Source of the DNA: DASYXW01 sp035934405
GTDB lineage: Bacteria > Acidobacteriota > Terriglobia > UBA7540
Reading direction: 5' to 3'
Assembly: GCA_035934405.1 (NCBI GenBank)
Contig: DASYXW010000072.1
Location: forward strand, 62,001 to 126,000
Length of the DNA stretch: 64,000 nucleotides
Position numbers and translations under genes: made by a program. The notes under the pieces were generated by a model. The model saw only the letters and a program-made list of their open reading frames with translations, had not been told where the DNA came from and searched no databases. Positions 23,660-32,379 of this stretch are shown here, one piece after another (position 1 is the stretch's first letter; every line of letters starts with the position of its first letter).

Positions 23660-24832
23660 CTACAGCAAGTTCAATGTAATGATGCTCCCGTCGCCCGACC
23701 CCGGCAAGCCTGACTGTGAGAGCCGTCTTCGCGCTAGGCTTTTCGACAGAAACACCAGAACTCCGCCCACCACCGAGAAACTGACCAGAATCGCCACGAG
23801 CATCAGGTTGGCGAGAACCAATTCCACCATCTGCAGCACCACGTTCTTGTCACCAGGATAGCGCTGGTCCCAACTCACCTGCTTGGCCACCGTGAATTGA
23901 TCCAGAAATCTCTGCGCGGCGGATTGCGAATCGGCGCCGAGCGCCAGCAGCACGAAGGTGCCTGCGCGCCGCGAGTAGACCCCCGCCGCGCCGTGATCCT
24001 CGTTGAGCGCCATTGCCTTCTGGGCCTTCTGGATGGCGGTGAAGCGCTGGATGGCGAGCTGGACGGTGGGGCAACTGATCTCGACTAGGGTGACCACAGC
24101 CGCGCCGCCGTGGCGCGCGCTGGCGGCGGTATAAGCGCCGACCTGGACTTCCGCACCTTGGTCGAAACCGAGCAGCGCGACAGGGAACTGCGGCAACACG
24201 CGCCGCGCCGTCTCGGGGCCCACCAGATATTTTTCCGAGCCCGGCGCGAGTCCCTGGCTTGGCAACGGAGCCGGCAGTGATTCCGTGACCGTGGGCGAAG
24301 GCGGCGGCCCGCCTGCCTCGATCAGCAACGCACGGAGGTCCGCCTCCGCGAGCGGCGGATTGGTGAGTGGCGATACGCGAATGAACACCGGGCCGCGCGC
24401 CATCAACGCGCCCTGTTCGCCGCGGCCTTCACCGATGACGGTGAGCAGCATGTTGCCGAACGGAGCCATCTTCCTGCCAGGCGCGCCGGCCGGAGTGGCG
24501 CTCGAAGGTGCGCTCTCGTAATAAGTCAGCAGCCCGTAGGCGGACGAAGCGTCGGCGGCGGGTTCGAGCAACACCTGAGCCGTGTGATTCTCGAACTGGT
24601 AGGTTCGCTCCGTCACCGACTTCACCCCGTACTCGCGCTCGACCGCCGGGTCTCCGCCCCATTTGCGCACGGCATTAAGCTCCGCTGGTTGCGACGATAC
24701 CAGTCGCCAGTCAGCGGCAGGGATGAGCGGCATCACGGAAGGATTCTGCGGTGGCTGCTGCGCCCTAGCACCCAGAGGCGCAAGCAGGAGAACCATCACT
24801 ATTCGACATTTCCGCGAAACTGGTTTATCCAA
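23660..24832 (-). CDS. DUF6599-like secreted/membrane-anchored protein
   Basis: About 390 residues from TTG 24832 (MDKPVSRKCRIVMVLLLAPLGARAQQ signal peptide). The frame stays open to 24862, but that part is one copy of the TTGACGGCTTT motif, so I place the start after it. Seen: AADWRLVSSQPAELNAVRKW, ERTYQFENHTAQVLLEPAAD.SSAYGLLTYY, a central KYLVGPETARRVLP, and a single transmembrane helix near the C-terminus (LMLVAILVSFSVVGGVLVFL). This matches the DUF6599 proteins common in Acidobacteriota. Function unknown. Its upstream region carries three phased copies of a motif shared with the glycosidase gene at 34.6 kb. Confidence 0.7.
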   Translation of the reverse strand: MDKPVSRKCRIVMVLLLAPLGARAQQPPQNPSVMPLIPAADWRLVSSQPAELNAVRKWGGDPAVEREYGVKSVTERTYQFENHTAQVLLEPAADASSAYGLLTYYESAPSSATPAGAPGRKMAPFGNMLLTVIGEGRGEQGALMARGPVFIRVSPLTNPPLAEADLRALLIEAGGPPPSPTVTESLPAPLPSQGLAPGSEKYLVGPETARRVLPQFPVALLGFDQGAEVQVGAYTAASARHGGAAVVTLVEISCPTVQLAIQRFTAIQKAQKAMALNEDHGAAGVYSRRAGTFVLLALGADSQSAAQRFLDQFTVAKQVSWDQRYPGDKNVVLQMVELVLANLMLVAILVSFSVVGGVLVFLSKSLARRRLSQSGLPGSGDGSIITLNLL

Positions 24833-24838
24833 TGTTAT

Positions 24839-24947
24839 CAATAAGTTGACGGCTTTGATCAAATAAAAATCTTATTTTCAATAAGTTGACGGCTTTCGCT
24901 AGTTCCTGAAAACGCCGATGCTTTGTTTTCAATATGTTGACGGCTTC
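24839..24947. promoter_or_regulatory. Three copies of an 18-bp TTGACGGCTTT motif
   Basis: CAATAAGTTGACGGCTTT at 24839-24856 and 24879-24896, and CAATATGTTGACGGCTTC at 24930-24947. Start-to-start distances are 40 and 51 bp, near 4 and 5 helical turns. They lie immediately upstream of the DUF6599-like gene. Two more copies, 51 bp apart, precede the glycosidase gene at 34606 and 34657. The pattern suggests sites for a regulator bound on one face of the DNA. Confidence 0.6.
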
Positions 24948-25092
24948 GTTCGTAACATTTTGTGTTTTTTTCACGCCTGCGCTCTCCTACGGCACAGGCA
25001 TTGCTACTGGCCCTAGTCCGCAAGCTAAGGGTGCATAGAAGTACGCTCCAATCGTTCGTCCAGGAAAGCCGTAATGAGCACTCAGAACTGGT

Positions 25093-25758
25093 TCATTGCG
25101 ACTTTCCCACACACTCGTAGTCGATTGAGTCGGAGCCGGTGCCGTTGATCGTCGCTTGGCCTGCCGCTTTCCCCGAAAACCGCACGGGATTATTCGCCGT
25201 GTTGTCGTTTCCAAAGCAACGATAGTTCGCGTTGGCGAATGGCAGGTTTGTCACCGTTACGACCCCACCCGACAAGGAAACCGTGCCGGTAATCACCAAG
25301 TGATTGGGAGCGAGCGTCTGGGCGCATACGGAAGTCGTCTTGCAGTTCACAAAGCTGATAATTGACGCCGGGTTCTCCGTCAGGAGGTCTGCGGCTAGCG
25401 TACTGAACGGCGGGTCACTGATTGTCAGCACGTTGCTCGATGCGTCCGTGGTCACGGCGGCTAAGACGTAAGGCAGAGCAGTCTCGACGCTGGTGCTGTG
25501 AAGGAGCGCGGTCCCGGTACCAGGATAATAGACGTATTCACACGCATCCGTTCCCGCAAAGAGGGCCGCGAGCGTACATGTTCCCTGGGAAGCGGCAAAG
25601 GCATTCAGCGAGCCGGTGTTGATAGCTTGTGATGTGCCCTTAACCATGACGGACCCGGGGCCGTAGGTAAGCGTGCCTCCATTCTTGGTCCAAGCGGGGG
25701 TCTGGCTCATGGCCGAGGGCGCGAAGGCCAACATGAGAAACAGAAGTTTTCTTGTCAT
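25093..25758 (-). CDS. Secreted protein, unknown function, coupled to the beta-helix gene
   Basis: 221 residues from ATG 25758, which overlaps the stop of the upstream gene (ATGA), so translation is coupled. Signal peptide MTRKLLFLMLAFAPSAMSQ. Ser/Thr/Gly-rich beta-type sequence with few charges. The C-terminal part (ANYRCFGNDNTANN, ATINGTGSDSIDYECVG) looks like a small beta-sandwich found at the end of tail-fibre or adhesin-like proteins. It probably works with the 930-residue beta-helix protein upstream. No catalytic motif. Confidence 0.65.
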   Translation of the reverse strand: MTRKLLFLMLAFAPSAMSQTPAWTKNGGTLTYGPGSVMVKGTSQAINTGSLNAFAASQGTCTLAALFAGTDACEYVYYPGTGTALLHSTSVETALPYVLAAVTTDASSNVLTISDPPFSTLAADLLTENPASIISFVNCKTTSVCAQTLAPNHLVITGTVSLSGGVVTVTNLPFANANYRCFGNDNTANNPVRFSGKAAGQATINGTGSDSIDYECVGKSQ

Positions 25759-28547
25759 GGCGTCACCCAAGCGTAGATTGGCTGTCGTAATGTGCTGTTA
25801 GCGATGTTGCTAATCATCATGATGCTGGAAGGAAGCACGCCCGCCGTACAGTTATCGGCCATAACTGCGTCTGCGCCCCACGTGTGGGGAACAATGGCGG
25901 AAGAACCGGCCGTGGCGAATACGATATTTGAGCCGTTAAGCTTGGGTACGGTGCTGTCCGCACATGTGGCGAAGTAGTAGGTTCCAGGGTTCATCGTTAC
26001 CGACCCACCAGACACCGCCTGCGTATAATCGCCGCTATTCTGATTACAATCAATCGATCCGGTGTGCCAGAGCCGCACACCGGCAGTATTGAACATCCCG
26101 ATATCGCAGTGCGTCCCCGTGCCTCCCGCCGTGCTGATGTGAAAGGCTACATTCGTTGCCGTCGCGGTGAAAGGCAAAACGAACTCGAAGAAATCCGGCT
26201 CATTAGCCATGCCAACTAATGACGCGCCTGAGTTGGTTATAGGCACGCTGATGAACACGGGCACGAAATAGCCCACGCCGCTGGTTGTAACTTGCGCCAC
26301 GCCGCCGTTTGCCGGGGACAGTGGGCTGGTCAGCGACAGGCTGGTCGCGGTCAGAGCCGTCGCGGTGATCCCCGACGTGTCCCAAACGACGCTCGAGTTC
26401 GTGGTATCTCCGTTCATAATCGGGGTCGTTCCGCCCAGCCCTCCCATCGGCCCCAGGACGGCATTGGTGCATTGCAAAGTGCTTTGGATTCCTGTGTTGT
26501 AGCCTCCGCTGGACGCGCTGTTGATGTTCTCCACGATGTCATATTTGCAGTTCGAGTTTCCGCCTTGAGCCGTGCCGCCATCAATAAGCCAGACGGCCCC
26601 ACTCGGGGCCTTGACTCCCATCCCGGCGTTAACGTCCTCCACGCGGACCGGTCCGGAGACAACACAGTTTTTGCAATCGACAAACTGCCCAAGATGCAGC
26701 GGGTAGTTACGCATCGTACCGCCCATTATATTGATGGTATCAGTCTGTCCTCCGAAATCTGAATTGGTGCAGGTCATCGTGCAGTCTGCGCCCTCAACCA
26801 GGATGCCGACCGCATTCGAGCTGTTCGTGTCGTTACCGGGGCCGCTCAGGGTGAAGTGGTCAATCAGCCAATCCGAGTTTCCACTCGGCAGAAAGATCCC
26901 GTTGTAGCAAAGGATGCAGTTGAAATAATCGACGTGGTTTCCCTGCGTGACGGTACCTGATCCGACGTAGCCGACGAGACCGGAGCCTCGGGTGAAATTG
27001 ACGTTTGTGGTGCGGTACTCGTTGAAGCCGACTGTCTGATTATCCTCAACGGCTCCCCAGGTGTTGCCGTAGACAGCGGTGGTAAGCTGCGTTCCGGCAA
27101 CATCGATGAATCCCATATCCTGAATCGTGTCATTCGAGCCGGTGACGACCGCAATATAGTCGTCGGCATTGGAGACAAGAGCCACTGAAGGCTGAGTTGG
27201 GAATACTCCCTGGATGCCACCGAGGTAACCGATAAAGCTCGGTACCTGCGGCATCGTGCTGCCTTGAATCGTCATCGCGCCCGATGTAACCGCCCAATGT
27301 TGGTTTACCATGACTCGGCCGGTATGCGTGGCGCTGCCTTGCGTAGCCGAAAATTGCACCCTGCATCCTGGGAGTGAGCCGCTGGTGATCGTGAAACAGG
27401 CATTGTTCAGCGTTATCAGCGCCTGATCATTGTTCGTTCCCCACGAGACCGTAGCACCTCCGAAGGTCTCAGCCGTGGGCGCCTTGTCGGTCAAAGTGGC
27501 AGTAGCGGTTGGAGGACTGCTGACTGAGGCGATCGTTGTCCGCCATTCAGCTTGCAGCGGCGGGCGGGCTCCGGCAAAGGCAATCGGCGCGCTAATCGTC
27601 GCTGTGCCGGTGGTCGTGCAGTAGTTGCTTAGCACCCCTGTTCCCGCAATGCACTGGACCGAAGGGTCCTGGGCGGAAATGAACCGCTCGCTCAACGAAC
27701 CGAAACTGTAGGTGACTCCGGAGAGGGGAGTTGACAAGGAACAGGAACCTGATACGACTGTAAGGCTTGTCGATGTTGGAGCAGTACTGGAAACGGTACA
27801 AGGCACACCATTGATGTTGATCGTGCCCGAAGCCCAGGCGGGGCTAAACTGCTGGCCAGAAACCCAAGTCACCGTGTAGGCCCCGGTGCCGGTAACGTTC
27901 ACTGTTCCCAGGCCCGCGCCAACATACAGGGCGTAGGCCGTCGCCGTTTCGCCGTTCTGCATAGAACAATTTGTATCGCCGATAACACTCCCGATCGTTA
28001 GGTTTTGACCACTTGTTATCGTCTGGGACTTTTCGGTCGAAGCAAGTCCCACCGACCACTCTGTCGGGACACTCGAAACGAAGACAGTCCCGACAACGCA
28101 AGCCTGCCGGACGTAGTAGGTTCCGGCAGGCAAGGTTGGCGAGCCAGTGGTCGAGGTGCTCAGCGCGCCGCCGGTTGGAGCCGCGAATCCTGCCCCGCTA
28201 ATGCCGATGAGCTTGCCAACATCGCCCGCGACGAAGACATTGGTGGTCGCTGTCACACTAGCTCCGCCAGTCGGTACCGTACCCGTGTTGTTGTTCTGCT
28301 CGTCGTCGACGACGCCGAAGGCCGACGCTGCCGCGCTAAAATAAGGAATGGGACCGCCAACGAATAGATTTCCCCCGACGGTCCCATCGAGGCTCGAAGT
28401 CGTCTTCTCAATGTCGCTCGCCCCGTTCCAGACCGGTATGTTACCGGCTGTTCCCCCAGAGTTCGTCGTGACGTTCGGATCTTGCGCTCGCGCCGCCACC
28501 ACGGAAAACCAAAGACACAGAGTGATGCCGAGTACTTTATTATTCAT
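25755..28547 (-). CDS. Large secreted beta-helix-type protein
   Basis: 930 residues from ATG 28547 with AAAGGAA upstream. Signal peptide MNNKVLGITLCLWFSVVAARA. Early residues (TTNSGGTAGNIPVWNGASDIE) resemble the start of tail-fibre-domain secreted proteins. The middle, about 470-760, has Asn/Gly/Asp-rich rungs with short strands (ATNSDF, DCKNCVVSGPVRVEDVNAGM, NSDWLIDHFTLSGPGND) like a right-handed parallel beta-helix of tailspikes and polysaccharide lyases. The C-terminal ~200 residues form a separate beta domain (FFEFVLPFTATATNVAFHIS). No catalytic residues are identifiable. Extracellular polysaccharide binding or cleavage is possible. Confidence 0.65.
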   Translation of the reverse strand: MNNKVLGITLCLWFSVVAARAQDPNVTTNSGGTAGNIPVWNGASDIEKTTSSLDGTVGGNLFVGGPIPYFSAAASAFGVVDDEQNNNTGTVPTGGASVTATTNVFVAGDVGKLIGISGAGFAAPTGGALSTSTTGSPTLPAGTYYVRQACVVGTVFVSSVPTEWSVGLASTEKSQTITSGQNLTIGSVIGDTNCSMQNGETATAYALYVGAGLGTVNVTGTGAYTVTWVSGQQFSPAWASGTININGVPCTVSSTAPTSTSLTVVSGSCSLSTPLSGVTYSFGSLSERFISAQDPSVQCIAGTGVLSNYCTTTGTATISAPIAFAGARPPLQAEWRTTIASVSSPPTATATLTDKAPTAETFGGATVSWGTNNDQALITLNNACFTITSGSLPGCRVQFSATQGSATHTGRVMVNQHWAVTSGAMTIQGSTMPQVPSFIGYLGGIQGVFPTQPSVALVSNADDYIAVVTGSNDTIQDMGFIDVAGTQLTTAVYGNTWGAVEDNQTVGFNEYRTTNVNFTRGSGLVGYVGSGTVTQGNHVDYFNCILCYNGIFLPSGNSDWLIDHFTLSGPGNDTNSSNAVGILVEGADCTMTCTNSDFGGQTDTINIMGGTMRNYPLHLGQFVDCKNCVVSGPVRVEDVNAGMGVKAPSGAVWLIDGGTAQGGNSNCKYDIVENINSASSGGYNTGIQSTLQCTNAVLGPMGGLGGTTPIMNGDTTNSSVVWDTSGITATALTATSLSLTSPLSPANGGVAQVTTSGVGYFVPVFISVPITNSGASLVGMANEPDFFEFVLPFTATATNVAFHISTAGGTGTHCDIGMFNTAGVRLWHTGSIDCNQNSGDYTQAVSGGSVTMNPGTYYFATCADSTVPKLNGSNIVFATAGSSAIVPHTWGADAVMADNCTAGVLPSSIMMISNIANSTLRQPIYAWVTP

Positions 28548-28626
28548 CAAGGTTCCTTTCTTCCAACCCGGACGCCAGCTCCCTTTAAGGTACCTGTTGA
28601 TGCCCTCGCTTCGCCGCGGCGCATCG

Positions 28627-29856
28627 CTAAGGCGTGAGCTCGAACACCACACCGCACCCACCGCTGCAAGTAGTGGAACTGCCCCCGAGACTCGTGGGGC
28701 CGTAGAGGTTGCCCGCCGCATCACGCGTCACGCCCGCGAGGGGCTGCGCCCCGTCGTTGCCATTGAAACTATGCAGGACCGTTTCCGTACCGGTCGCACT
28801 CAGCTCAAAAATGGTCCCTAAGTTCGAGGTTCCACCGGCGTAAGTGGTGCCGTAGAGATTGCCCGCAGCGTCCATGACTAAACTCGAGACGGGCAACCCG
28901 CCGTCCGTCCCGCCGGTGAAGTTGTATAGAATCGTCTCCTTTCCGCTCGCACTCAGCTTGAACACCGTCCCCTTGCAGTGTGTGCCGCCTAGCTCTGTGG
29001 TGCCGTAAAAATTGCCCGCCGAGTCCATAAGCAGACTGGCGAAGGGAAAATGCCCGTCCGAGGCGCCGCTGAAGCGGTGCAGCACGTTCTCTTTGTGGAA
29101 AGTGTTCAACTTGAACACCGTTCCGCAAATCTCACCCTCAAGGCGGCAACCACCGTACTGTGTTGTGCCATAGAAGTTCCCTCTTGTGTCCTGGATTAAA
29201 CCCGCGAAGTGAGGAGTCCCGGCGTCCAACACATCTGTGAAGGCATGCAGGATCTTCTCTGTGCCGTTAGGAGCAAGCCAAAATACTGTTCCGAAGCCGG
29301 CGGAGCCGCCGGTCAGGGTCGTGCCGTAAAGATTGCCCTGTGCGTCGAGCAACAATCCCGACTGAGGGTCCTCCCCGTCCGGGGGAAAGGTGAAAGTGTG
29401 CAACACTGTTTCGGTGCCGGTCGGGTCCAGTTTGAACACCGTTCCCTTGTCAGAGGCACCACCGGCGGACGTGGTGCCGTAGAGGTTACCCGTCGCGTCG
29501 GCTATCACGCTGGCCTCAGGATTCGCCCCATCTGTTCCCCCTTGGAAGCTGTATAAAACGGTTTCCGTGCCCGTAGTGTCCACCTTGAACACCGTTCCAG
29601 ACCCGAAAGCGCCGCCGAGGTAGGTGGTGCCTTCCAGGTTGCCGGCCGAGTCGAGGAGCAGAGCGGCGTAAGGATATGCCCCGTCCGTCCCGCCGGCGAA
29701 ATTGTAGAGGACCTTGTAAGTCTGCGCCGCCGCCGACGGTGTCGCCACGACAACGGATACGAGCAGCGCCGCGAACGCCAGCGCCGCACTTACCGCCCGC
29801 GGGCGTATTCCTGAGATCAGGATTCGACGGCCCCGATGCTCCATCTTGTGTGTCAT
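28627..29856 (-). CDS. Secreted GloVer-type tandem repeat protein, copy 2
   Basis: 409 residues from ATG 29856, with GGAGG upstream. Signal peptide region AVSAALAFAALLVSVVVATPSAAAQ. Eight or nine units of LLLDSAGNLYGTT.LGG followed by GTVFKLD.TGTETVLYSF.GG.DG, ending GCGVVFELTP. Same family as the gene at 8508-9971, but it lacks the C-terminal IPT/TIG domain and has almost no Cys pairs. Predicted exported beta-propeller of unknown function. Ends 79 bases after the beta-helix gene start on the same strand, so it may be upstream in the same transcript. Confidence 0.8.
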   Translation of the reverse strand: MTHKMEHRGRRILISGIRPRAVSAALAFAALLVSVVVATPSAAAQTYKVLYNFAGGTDGAYPYAALLLDSAGNLEGTTYLGGAFGSGTVFKVDTTGTETVLYSFQGGTDGANPEASVIADATGNLYGTTSAGGASDKGTVFKLDPTGTETVLHTFTFPPDGEDPQSGLLLDAQGNLYGTTLTGGSAGFGTVFWLAPNGTEKILHAFTDVLDAGTPHFAGLIQDTRGNFYGTTQYGGCRLEGEICGTVFKLNTFHKENVLHRFSGASDGHFPFASLLMDSAGNFYGTTELGGTHCKGTVFKLSASGKETILYNFTGGTDGGLPVSSLVMDAAGNLYGTTYAGGTSNLGTIFELSATGTETVLHSFNGNDGAQPLAGVTRDAAGNLYGPTSLGGSSTTCSGGCGVVFELTP

Positions 29857-29941
29857 ACACTTGCCTCCGTTCTGTCGCGATAATGTCCAATGAGCGAAGC
29901 GTAGCACATGAATCTTGACACGGCGCCGCGGCAAAAGCAAG

Positions 29942-29967
29942 CGCAGACTCGCCGCGGCGAGTCTGCG
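29942..29967. repeat. Perfect 26-bp palindrome
   Basis: CGCAGACTCGCCG followed directly by its complement, with no loop. Either a cruciform-forming element or an operator. It lies about 85 bases upstream of the GloVer gene start. Confidence 0.55.
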
Positions 29968-30159
29968 GCTTTCATGTGCCAGTCTCCGCAGAAAGTGTTC
30001 GAGTCACAATGCGGCAGTTACACCCCTCGTCGTCGTCAGGTATAGTGCGAGTACGTATGGACGCGGCACAGGCCGAAACCCCCTAACGGCTTGTCTGCTG
30101 TTCGCGCTGACCCCCTCACCCGGCTCGCTCCGGCTGATGAAAGCGCCGGCAGCGGTCCA

Positions 30160-30183
30160 CCCTCTCCCCAGCGAGAGGGCTAC
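30160..30183 (-). repeat. GTAG-headed hairpin (REP-like)
   Basis: On the minus strand GTAG is followed by CCCTCTC, a 6-base loop and GAGAGGG. Same head and layout as the REP copies next to the transposase at 51.9 kb, with a different stem. Confidence 0.4.
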
Positions 30184-30231
30184 GGTGAATTGGACTCGCG
30201 TCGCGTCTGCGCCATCCGTCCCGTCACCGGC

Positions 30232-32379
30232 CTAACGATTCGGTGGATCGGCGCCATTGGAATTGTCGGACTCGGCGGGCGGGTGGCGGCGGCTGGACGC
30301 GCGGGCGGGCGATCCGGCAAGGTCGCTCGCGGCGCGTGGGCTAGACTTCCTGGCGATGCGGACAGTGCCCAGCGTCTCGACGTATTGCGCGACGCCCCGG
30401 TACAAGCCCTCGGCGATCTTTTGGCGGTACTCGGGGCGCTCGAGCAGGCGCTCGTCGCGGGGGTTGGTGAGGAAGGAAATCTCGGCGAGAATCGAAGGCA
30501 TCCGGGCGCCGATGAGGACCACGAAAGGCGCCTTCTTGAGGCCTCGGTCGTCCTCCACGGCGCCGGCGCGGGTGGTGGCGGCATAGAGCGACCGCTGCAC
30601 GTCGCCCGCAAACTGGCGCGATTCCTGAATCTTCTCAGTGAGCGCAATCTGCTTAATCAGGCTCTGGAGCTGGTGGACGGATTCCTGCGAGGTGGCGTTT
30701 TCGCGCGCCGCGGCTTCCAGGCTTTCGGGGTTGGAGGTGAAGTTGAGGTAGTAGGTCTCGATGCCGCGCGCGCTTTCGTCGCGGCTGGCGTTGGCGTGAA
30801 CGGAGATGAAGAGGTCGGCGGCGCGCTGATTGGCGATGGCGGTGCGCTCTTCGAGCGGGATAAAAGTGTCGTCGCTGCGGGTCATGATAACCTGGCTGCC
30901 CATGCGGCGCTCAATCAGCTTCCGGAGCCGCAACGAGACGTCGAGCACCACGTCTTTTTCGCGCAAGCCGCCGGGGCCGATGGTGCCGGTGTCGTGGCCG
31001 CCGTGGCCGGGGTCAATCACAATGCGCGCCACCTTGAGGCCGAGAGCCCGGGTGAGCGTGGTGGAGCCGGTGGAGAGCGGGGCGGCGGGCCCCGATGAGA
31101 TCGGGGCGGGCCTGGCAAGGGCGGCGGCCGCTCGCGAATTTGAAGCTTCTGATTCGCCCGCCGCGCCTCGGGCGGAATCCGAAGCTTCAGGGCCGGAAAG
31201 GTCCTCCCCACTGACGCCGGAAGCAGGGGCGGACGCGGCGGCACGGGTTGCAATCGAACCACTGCCGGACGTGCCCGACGTGGCGGAAGTGGAAGAGGTC
31301 CGGGCCGCGATGGTGCGAGACGAGGCGCCGGGCGGGCCCCGATATGATCGGGGCGGGCCGTGGATGTCAATCACCAGGCGGAAGGGATTGGGGAGCGAGA
31401 AAACGGAGTAGTCCTCGATCTTTTGCACGTCGAGCACGACGCGCGTGACGGTGGGCTGGTATTGGGCCACGCGCACCTGCTGTAGGTAGCCATTCTCGAC
31501 GGGGAAGGTGCGGCCGGCGAGGGCGGGGCTCAAGCGCGTGCCTTCAAGGTCAAAAACGATGCGGTCAGGATTCGCGAGGCGGCGGGCGTTGAACTTCACT
31601 TCGTGTTCGAGGCCGATGACGACCCGAGTGTATTCGGGGCCCTCCCAGTCGCGGATGTCAGTGAGTTCGGGATTGCGCGCGATGGCTCGCGGGTCATAGA
31701 CCCGCGCTACAGTGGGGGCCGGCGCGGCAGCGGGAGCTCGCGGGTCATAGACTCGTGCTGCAGCGGGAGCCTGGCGGCGCGGAGGACGTTCCTTTTCGCG
31801 GCGCGCCAGCAGCCGGTTGATCTGGTTCAGCTTGGCACGCGCCTCGGCCGTCTGCGGCGAGCGAGGGTAACGGTCAATAAAAGCCGCGAAGGTGTTGCGG
31901 GCCTGGTCGGGGTCTTCGAGATCGGAGCGGTAAATCTCGCCCATCGTGAAGAGCGCGTCGCGCGCAAGCAAGGCGTGGGGATACTGCGCGATCAGGAACT
32001 GATAGGCCTTGACGGCGGCCGAGTAATAGCGGTCGTCGGAGAACTGGCGCCCCATTTCCTCGTAAAGCTCGGCGGCGCCTGCCAGGGCCGCAGGTGTCTT
32101 GACGTAGGCGGGGTCGAGCTGATAGACGAGCTGGAACGATCGGATCAGTTTCTGATAATCTTTCAGCGGGCGCCCGCCTTCGGGCCGCGCCTCGAGCTCG
32201 ACCCGCATCCGAACAGCGCGCCTGTACGCCCCTTGCGCCTGCGCCCGCTTGCTGGCAGAAGCCAGAGACAGAGATGGGACAACCAAGGCCACCAGCAGTG
32301 CGACGGCCACTGACACCCAACTCCTGACCCCTGACCCCTGATCACTGTTCAAAGTGCACCACGCCTTGCGAGTCCACAT
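30232..32379 (-). CDS. N-acetylmuramoyl-L-alanine amidase with TPR and AMIN domains
   Basis: 715 residues from ATG 32379. Order: signal segment (VALLVALVVPSLSLASA), tetratricopeptide/outer-membrane-lipoprotein-like helices at about 45-195, an AMIN domain at about 245-345 (YTRVVIGLEHEVKFN, RIVFDLEGT), a Ser/Ala/Gly linker, then Amidase_3 with zinc ligands: H in VIDPGHGGHDTG, E in LREKDVVLDV, H in FISVHANAS, and the catalytic E in SILAEISFLTN. AmiC-type cell-wall hydrolase acting in the periplasm during division. Two linkers are built from inserted palindromic repeats (31089, 31336, 31688-31760). It overlaps the preceding transglycosylase gene. Confidence 0.88.
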   Translation of the reverse strand: MWTRKAWCTLNSDQGSGVRSWVSVAVALLVALVVPSLSLASASKRAQAQGAYRRAVRMRVELEARPEGGRPLKDYQKLIRSFQLVYQLDPAYVKTPAALAGAAELYEEMGRQFSDDRYYSAAVKAYQFLIAQYPHALLARDALFTMGEIYRSDLEDPDQARNTFAAFIDRYPRSPQTAEARAKLNQINRLLARREKERPPRRQAPAAARVYDPRAPAAAPAPTVARVYDPRAIARNPELTDIRDWEGPEYTRVVIGLEHEVKFNARRLANPDRIVFDLEGTRLSPALAGRTFPVENGYLQQVRVAQYQPTVTRVVLDVQKIEDYSVFSLPNPFRLVIDIHGPPRSYRGPPGASSRTIAARTSSTSATSGTSGSGSIATRAAASAPASGVSGEDLSGPEASDSARGAAGESEASNSRAAAALARPAPISSGPAAPLSTGSTTLTRALGLKVARIVIDPGHGGHDTGTIGPGGLREKDVVLDVSLRLRKLIERRMGSQVIMTRSDDTFIPLEERTAIANQRAADLFISVHANASRDESARGIETYYLNFTSNPESLEAAARENATSQESVHQLQSLIKQIALTEKIQESRQFAGDVQRSLYAATTRAGAVEDDRGLKKAPFVVLIGARMPSILAEISFLTNPRDERLLERPEYRQKIAEGLYRGVAQYVETLGTVRIARKSSPRAASDLAGSPARASSRRHPPAESDNSNGADPPNR
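31089..31107. repeat. CCCCGAT palindrome inside the amidase gene, copy 1
   Basis: GCCCCGAT, GAG, ATCGGGGC. It encodes PAPISSGP in the amidase linker and keeps the frame open. Confidence 0.7.
31336..31354. repeat. CCCCGAT palindrome inside the amidase gene, copy 2
   Basis: GCCCCGAT, ATG, ATCGGGGC. It encodes GPPRSYRGPP, i.e. it is read in a different frame from copy 1, which argues for insertion rather than protein-level duplication. Confidence 0.7.
31688..31760 (-). repeat. Two REP-like hairpins inside the amidase gene
   Basis: On the minus strand GTAG then CGCGGGTC-TAT-GACCCGCG (31710-31688), and a decayed neighbour at 31760-31739. Each encodes the peptide ARVYDPRA, repeated in the linker between the TPR and AMIN domains. 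Confidence 0.6.
32310..32351. repeat. Heptamer minisatellite at the transglycosylase-amidase junction
   Basis: Six 7-base units (CTGACAC, CCAACTC, CTGACCC, CTGACCC, CTGATCA, CTGTTCA). It covers the transglycosylase stop codon and early amidase codons. Confidence 0.65.

Larger units (their letters stand above)
29857..30231. other. Intergenic region with palindromes, no gene seen
   Basis: 375 bases between the GloVer gene start and the amidase stop. It holds a perfect 26-bp palindrome (29942-29967) and a GTAG-headed hairpin (30160-30183). No convincing reading frame with a ribosome binding site. Confidence 0.5.

Noticed and set aside
24987..25092. Extension of the 221-aa secreted protein past its stop by frameshift
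   Set aside because: The +1 frame stays open for about 35 codons but shows no continuation of the beta-domain pattern, so I keep the stop at 25093.
30091..31098. 335-codon plus-strand frame opposite the amidase
   Set aside because: Fully antisense to a recognised gene; Gly/Ala/Arg-rich composition typical of GC-rich shadow frames.
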